From NCBI GenBank assembly GCA_015655015.1, contig JAATFV010000038.1, positions 1 to 64,000 of the forward strand: a stretch of DNA of 64,000 nucleotides, written 5' to 3'. Under the pieces are notes generated by a model, which was given only the letters and a program-made list of their open reading frames with translations, was not told the DNA's origin and searched no databases. Source of the DNA: Chitinophagales bacterium. Lineage in GTDB: Bacteria; Bacteroidota; Bacteroidia; Chitinophagales; Chitinophagaceae. Below are positions 60,337-64,000 of this stretch, piece by piece (positions within the stretch are counted from its first letter, which is position 1; every line of letters begins with the position of its first letter). The position numbers were made by a program, and so were the translations under genes.

Positions 60337-60652
60337 GATAAAATAGTTAAAAGACCGGCCATTTTACAAGCAACGAACCGGAAATATTGGTTAAAATAAT
60401 GTCCAAATTTAAAATAAATAAGCGACAAGCGTGTTTACGTATGTTTCCAGTCCTTAAAGTTCGGAGTTTTACTTCGAATAAAGTGCCAAAGAGCAGCTTT
60501 TTAGAAAATTAGCTCGTCTTCGGCGAAAATCGGCCTGTTGGTCTGGATGACAAGGCAGGTGGCCTATTTGGAGAATAGAAGCAAACATTTAATTTCCAGC
60601 GGGGAACTTAGTAACTTCCCCCCCGGAAAGAAACTGTGATCCGGAATTGTAA
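60337..60652. other. Intergenic region between the helicase and glucosidase genes
   Basis: No gene seen. It holds the upstream region of the leftward helicase and part of the rightward glucosidase control region. A run of six C (60618-60623) lies ahead of the promoter. Confidence 0.5.
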
Positions 60653-60683
60653 TTTAATGCTTGCTTGCTTGTTACTAATTTTG
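60653..60683 (+). promoter_or_regulatory. Promoter of the glucosidase gene
   Basis: TTTA (60653-60656), exactly 19 nt, TAATTTTG (60676-60683); the ATG is 26 nt further. The spacer contains a TTGC tandem (TTGCTTGCTTG), a tract that could slip and change spacing. Confidence 0.65.
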
Positions 60684-60709
60684 TAACTAACTGGTGAACA
60701 ACAACTATC

Positions 60710-63337
60710 ATGACGGCAGAACATCAACGACTGGCAGTTAACGCTGCTAAAAAAATACCTTTGGAACAATGGGGCCCCTATCTGAGTGAAAGGCAATGGG
60801 GGACAGTAAGGGAAGATTATAGCGCAAACGGGGATGCCTGGCATTATTTCCCTTATGACCAGGCTCATTGCAGGACCTATTTTTGGGGAGAGGACGGTAT
60901 TGCCGGAATTTCTGATTTTTTCCAGAACCTCTGTTTTGCCGTTGCCCTGTGGAATGGGAAAGACCCTATTCTGAAAGAACGCCTCTTCGGCCTGGGTAAT
61001 AAGGAAGGCAATCACGGAGAAGACGTTAAAGAGCTCTATTACTACCTGGATAACACGCCTACCCATTATTACATGGAGTACCTGTATAAATATCCCCAAC
61101 AGGAATTCCCCTACAAGGCCTTGCTGGAAGAAAATCGCAAACGTTCCAAAGAAGAACCCGAATATGAGATCCTGGATACGGGCGTTTTTGATAATAATGA
61201 ATATTTCGATGTGCATATCATCTATGCCAAGCAGAATGCGAAGGATATTTCTATCCGGATCGATGTACATAACCGGCATACGGAAGCTGCAGATATTACC
61301 GTGCTGCCCACCCTATGGTTTTACAACCGCGGGCATTATGACGGCGGGGAGAAAAAACCAGTGATCGTCAGCAGGGATAAGAGCTCTGTTAAAGCAACCC
61401 ATAGCCGCCTGGGCGCCTATTACTTTTATTTTCAGCCGGCTCAACATTGTCTTTTCACGGAAAATGAGACCAATACAGAAAAAGTATCCGGGATCCCCAA
61501 TAAGACCCCATTCGTCAAAGATGCTTTCCATGATGCCGTTATTAATAAGAGCAACCTGGAAGCCCTCCAGCAAAAAAAGACCGGGACAAAATTCGCTCCC
61601 GTTTATCATTACAATATTGCACCCGGAGAGACAAAGTCCATCTACCTGCGCCTGAGCAATAAGATCATAGAAAATCCGCTTTCCAGCGGCGCAGCAGGCA
61701 TTTTTGCCAATCGCAAAGAGGAAGCGGACGCTTTTTACCAGGCTATCCTCCCGAAGAATATCACCCCGGAAATGGCGAATGTGCAAAGACAAGCGCTGGC
61801 CGGGCTCTTGTGGAGCAAGCAATATTATCACTTTGACGTAGAGCGCTGGCTGACCACCAGCGATGGGATCTCCCCGGTGAATGCCGGCAAGCTCAATGGC
61901 CGCAACCATGACTGGAAGCATTTGAAGAACCAGGATATTATTGCTATGCCGGACAAATGGGAGTACCCCTGGTATGCTGCCTGGGATCTTGCCTTCCAGA
62001 GTATCTCCATGGCACTTGTAGACCCTGTCTTTGCCAAACACCAGCTGTTGCTCATTATGCGGGAATGGTATATGAAGCCGGATGGTCAGATACCTGCCTA
62101 CGAATGGAATTTCAGTGATGTTAACCCCCCCGTACAAGCCTGGGCTGCCCTGCAGGTCTACCGGATAGAAAAAGACCGTAGTGGAAAGGGAGATATCGGA
62201 TTCCTGAAAAAGATCTTTTTCAAATTACTGATCAATTTTACCTGGTGGATCAACCGGAAAGACGCTAACGGAAATAATATGTTCGAGGGCGGCTTCCTGG
62301 GATTGGACAATATCGGTGTATTCAACCGCAGTCATCAGCTATCCAATGATATGCAGCTGGAACAGGCTGACGGTACCAGCTGGATGGGCATGTACGCGCT
62401 GAACATGATGGACATGGCTCTTGAGATCGCCATGAAGGATGAAACGTTTGAAGATACGGCCACCAAATTTTTCGAACATTTCGTGCTCATCGCAGAAGCC
62501 CTTAACGAACAGGGAATGTGGAACGAAGAGGATAAATTCTTTTACGATACGCTCTCCGTCGGCGGGTCACCGGTACAGTTACGCATCCAGTCTATTGTAG
62601 GACTCACCACTCTTTTCGCCGTTTCCATCATTGAGAAAAAGATGTTGCACAAACTGGCGGATTTTAAAAAGCGCATAAGCTGGTTTGAAAGCTACAGGCT
62701 GAAGAACAAACGTTACTGGCCGAATGAAGAGCATAGCGATGGCGAACAGATCCTCTTATCCCTGGTGCCCAGGGAAAGAGTGGTGTATTTATTGGAACGA
62801 CTGCTGAATGAAGCAGAATTCCTCTCTTCCGGCGGCATCAGGGCTTTGTCGAAATACCATGAGCAGCATCCCTATACCATTAATATCAGCGGGGTGGACT
62901 ATAACATTAAATATGATCCGGGCGACTCGACGTCAGATTTTTTCGGAGGCAATTCCAACTGGAGAGGCCCGGTATGGATTCCCATCAATTACCTGATCAT
63001 CCAGTCGATCCGCCAGTTCGGAAAATTCTATGGCGACGGCCTCCTGGTGGAATACCCTGTTGGTTCAGGTAACAAGCTGAACCTGGAGCAGGTTGCGGGC
63101 GAATTGACGCAACGGGTAGTAAGTCTTTTTGGAAAGGACGCTACCGGCAAACGTCCTCTGCACGGCAAATACAACTGGTTCTATCAACGCCCCGGTAATC
63201 AACATCTCTTACTCTTTTACGAATACTTTCACGGGGACACTTGTCATGGTCTGGGAGCCAGCCATCAGACCGGCTGGACTTCCCTGGTGGCTGAGCTGAT
63301 CAGTGAACTGGCCGCTAAAAAGCCAGCTGATAAGTAG
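60710..63337 (+). CDS. GH63-like glucosidase
   Basis: The 875-residue protein matches the MGH1/GH63 group, an (alpha/alpha)6-barrel glucosidase family. The N-terminus (LSERQWGTVREDYS, WHYFPYDQAHCRTYFWGEDG) and the catalytic-half blocks (WEYPWYAAWDLAFQSISMAL, PAYEWNFSDVNPPVQAWA, TSWMGMYALNMMDMALEIA, NSNWRGPVWIPINYL) are characteristic. Relatives act on mannosylglycerate, glucosylglycerate or alpha-glucans. No signal peptide is seen, so it probably works on cytoplasmic sugars. It stands alone with a clear promoter. Confidence 0.9.
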   Translation: MTAEHQRLAVNAAKKIPLEQWGPYLSERQWGTVREDYSANGDAWHYFPYDQAHCRTYFWGEDGIAGISDFFQNLCFAVALWNGKDPILKERLFGLGNKEGNHGEDVKELYYYLDNTPTHYYMEYLYKYPQQEFPYKALLEENRKRSKEEPEYEILDTGVFDNNEYFDVHIIYAKQNAKDISIRIDVHNRHTEAADITVLPTLWFYNRGHYDGGEKKPVIVSRDKSSVKATHSRLGAYYFYFQPAQHCLFTENETNTEKVSGIPNKTPFVKDAFHDAVINKSNLEALQQKKTGTKFAPVYHYNIAPGETKSIYLRLSNKIIENPLSSGAAGIFANRKEEADAFYQAILPKNITPEMANVQRQALAGLLWSKQYYHFDVERWLTTSDGISPVNAGKLNGRNHDWKHLKNQDIIAMPDKWEYPWYAAWDLAFQSISMALVDPVFAKHQLLLIMREWYMKPDGQIPAYEWNFSDVNPPVQAWAALQVYRIEKDRSGKGDIGFLKKIFFKLLINFTWWINRKDANGNNMFEGGFLGLDNIGVFNRSHQLSNDMQLEQADGTSWMGMYALNMMDMALEIAMKDETFEDTATKFFEHFVLIAEALNEQGMWNEEDKFFYDTLSVGGSPVQLRIQSIVGLTTLFAVSIIEKKMLHKLADFKKRISWFESYRLKNKRYWPNEEHSDGEQILLSLVPRERVVYLLERLLNEAEFLSSGGIRALSKYHEQHPYTINISGVDYNIKYDPGDSTSDFFGGNSNWRGPVWIPINYLIIQSIRQFGKFYGDGLLVEYPVGSGNKLNLEQVAGELTQRVVSLFGKDATGKRPLHGKYNWFYQRPGNQHLLLFYEYFHGDTCHGLGASHQTGWTSLVAELISELAAKKPADK

Positions 63338-63354
63338 AAAGGTAAACAGCCGGC

Positions 63355-64000
63355 TTAATGATTCACCAACAATTTTACCTGCTCCGGCTTCAGTCCGTCG
63401 AAGAATTGTAAGATATACATACCATTGGGGATGGTCCGGATATTATCAATTGTTATATTATTCTGACCGGCATGGGCCTGGTGCTGATGTTGCCAGATCA
63501 CACTTCCTTTCAGATCGAATAACCGGAGGCTGATCGTAGTTTGCGCCAGTGAGTTGAAGCTTACGGTAACGGATTCCTTTGCGGGATTGGGGTAGACAGA
63601 TAATTTACCCGAAAGTCCGCCGGCCTGTATGGAAACGATCTTGCTATACATAGACTGTCCGGATCCTTCTACTTCTTTGATACGATAGTATACTGTTCCG
63701 CCCTTGTCAAAGCCGGTATTATCAGGATATTCGTAACGGGCCTTATCAGCATTGCCCGATTGACGGGGTAGGTTTCCGATCGCAGTGAAATTAATACCAT
63801 CCCCGCTCTTTTCTACCACGTATTCCACCGTGTTGACCTGCGGCGCGACATCCCACTTAATGGTCACCAGGCCATTGTCCTGATCTGCGGCCAGGTCCAG
63901 AAAAGTCACGGGCAATACAATACAGGTAAGGGGGAATTTTGGAGTCTGGAGTTGAGTGATAGTGGTAGAAAGGATTCCCGGGGAGCCGGCTGTTGCTCCG
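63355..64000 (-). CDS. T9SS-sorted secreted protein, C-terminal part (5' end outside window)
   Basis: The frame stays open to base 64000, so at least 214 C-terminal residues are present. A fibronectin-like strand pattern (WDVAPQVNTVEYVVEKSGDG) precedes the sorting domain, which starts with LSVYPNPAKESVTVSF and ends PNGMYILQFFDG ... KLLVNH. This C-terminal type A signal directs cargo through the type IX secretion system of Bacteroidota. Cargo identity lies outside the window. It converges with the glucosidase gene. Confidence 0.92.
   Translation of the reverse strand, partial: GATAGSPGILSTTITQLQTPKFPLTCIVLPVTFLDLAADQDNGLVTIKWDVAPQVNTVEYVVEKSGDGINFTAIGNLPRQSGNADKARYEYPDNTGFDKGGTVYYRIKEVEGSGQSMYSKIVSIQAGGLSGKLSVYPNPAKESVTVSFNSLAQTTISLRLFDLKGSVIWQHQHQAHAGQNNITIDNIRTIPNGMYILQFFDGLKPEQVKLLVNH

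Noticed and set aside
1..64000. tRNA, rRNA, CRISPR or transposase genes
   Set aside because: I looked through the gaps for tRNA-like TTCGA arms, regular spaced repeats and transposase motifs and found none that hold up.

Overview
This window reads as chromosomal DNA from a member of the Bacteroidota, most likely a Chitinophagaceae relative. The grounds are lineage-typical proteins (DUF5606 and DUF2480 proteins, GH3-family adenylating enzyme, a type IX secretion C-terminal sorting domain, KdnB beside KdsB) and many promoters of the Bacteroidota form (TTTG, about 19-20 nt, TAnnTTTG). The taxon is inferred from gene content; no rRNA gene lies in the window. I saw no tRNA, rRNA, CRISPR array or transposase.

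Layout. 1-3.4 kb: end of an AsmA-like protein, then uvrB. 3.5-5.2 kb: a broken small secreted-protein gene whose tail copies the end of uvrB, then an AT-rich pair encoding an unknown protein and a PIN nuclease. 5.5-16 kb: polA, a secreted Tyr/Gly-rich protein with a frameshift, an orphan PAS histidine kinase, a DsbA-like protein, a DUF5606 protein, an M3 peptidase and a candidate small RNA. 16-25 kb: Fur and SCO1; MerC-like, Nfu, PnuC and a ribosylnicotinamide kinase-like protein (NAD salvage); then leftward MtgA, LysE, GH3 and GT2. 25-30 kb: ArsR, inositol phosphatase, ThiL, S41 peptidase, a TlpA-like protein without catalytic cysteines. 30-36 kb: NagA, an omega-amidase-like enzyme, and the most unusual locus of the window, a two-gene unit with a small two-helix membrane protein and a 1167-residue P-loop NTPase carrying 25 PPR-like repeats; then RecX. 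36-48 kb: DnaN, DUF2007, sterol desaturase family, the transglutaminase/alpha-E/ATP-grasp cluster, KdsB, ROK kinase, KdnB, FAS1 lipoprotein, MgtE. 48-57 kb: DUF2480, PpiD-like foldase, a DnaA-box-rich candidate origin, NadA, MnmG, two parS-like sites flanking a 1-kb non-coding stretch, YbeY, FeoA, NadD, YjbR. 57.8-64 kb: ChrA, DEAD-box helicase, GH63-like glucosidase, and the C-terminal end of a secreted T9SS cargo protein.

How parts work together. PnuC with the kinase imports and phosphorylates nicotinamide riboside, while NadA and NadD supply de novo NAD. KdsB and KdnB both act on Kdo for lipopolysaccharide. PolA, UvrB, DnaN and RecX are replication and repair genes, and the DnaA boxes, parS sites and mnmG suggest the window spans or adjoins the replication origin. 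The NTPase-PPR protein and its membrane partner share an 11-residue motif (SG-N/S-INQAGRDI) at the facing ends of the two proteins. The nucleotides have diverged but the peptide has not. This resembles the way NLR-like proteins and their effectors share short signalling motifs, and I propose it as an undescribed sensor/effector pair.

Intergenic DNA also carries a family of palindromic elements: a long palindrome of variable sequence next to a conserved core, with short hairpins that keep pairing while changing sequence.
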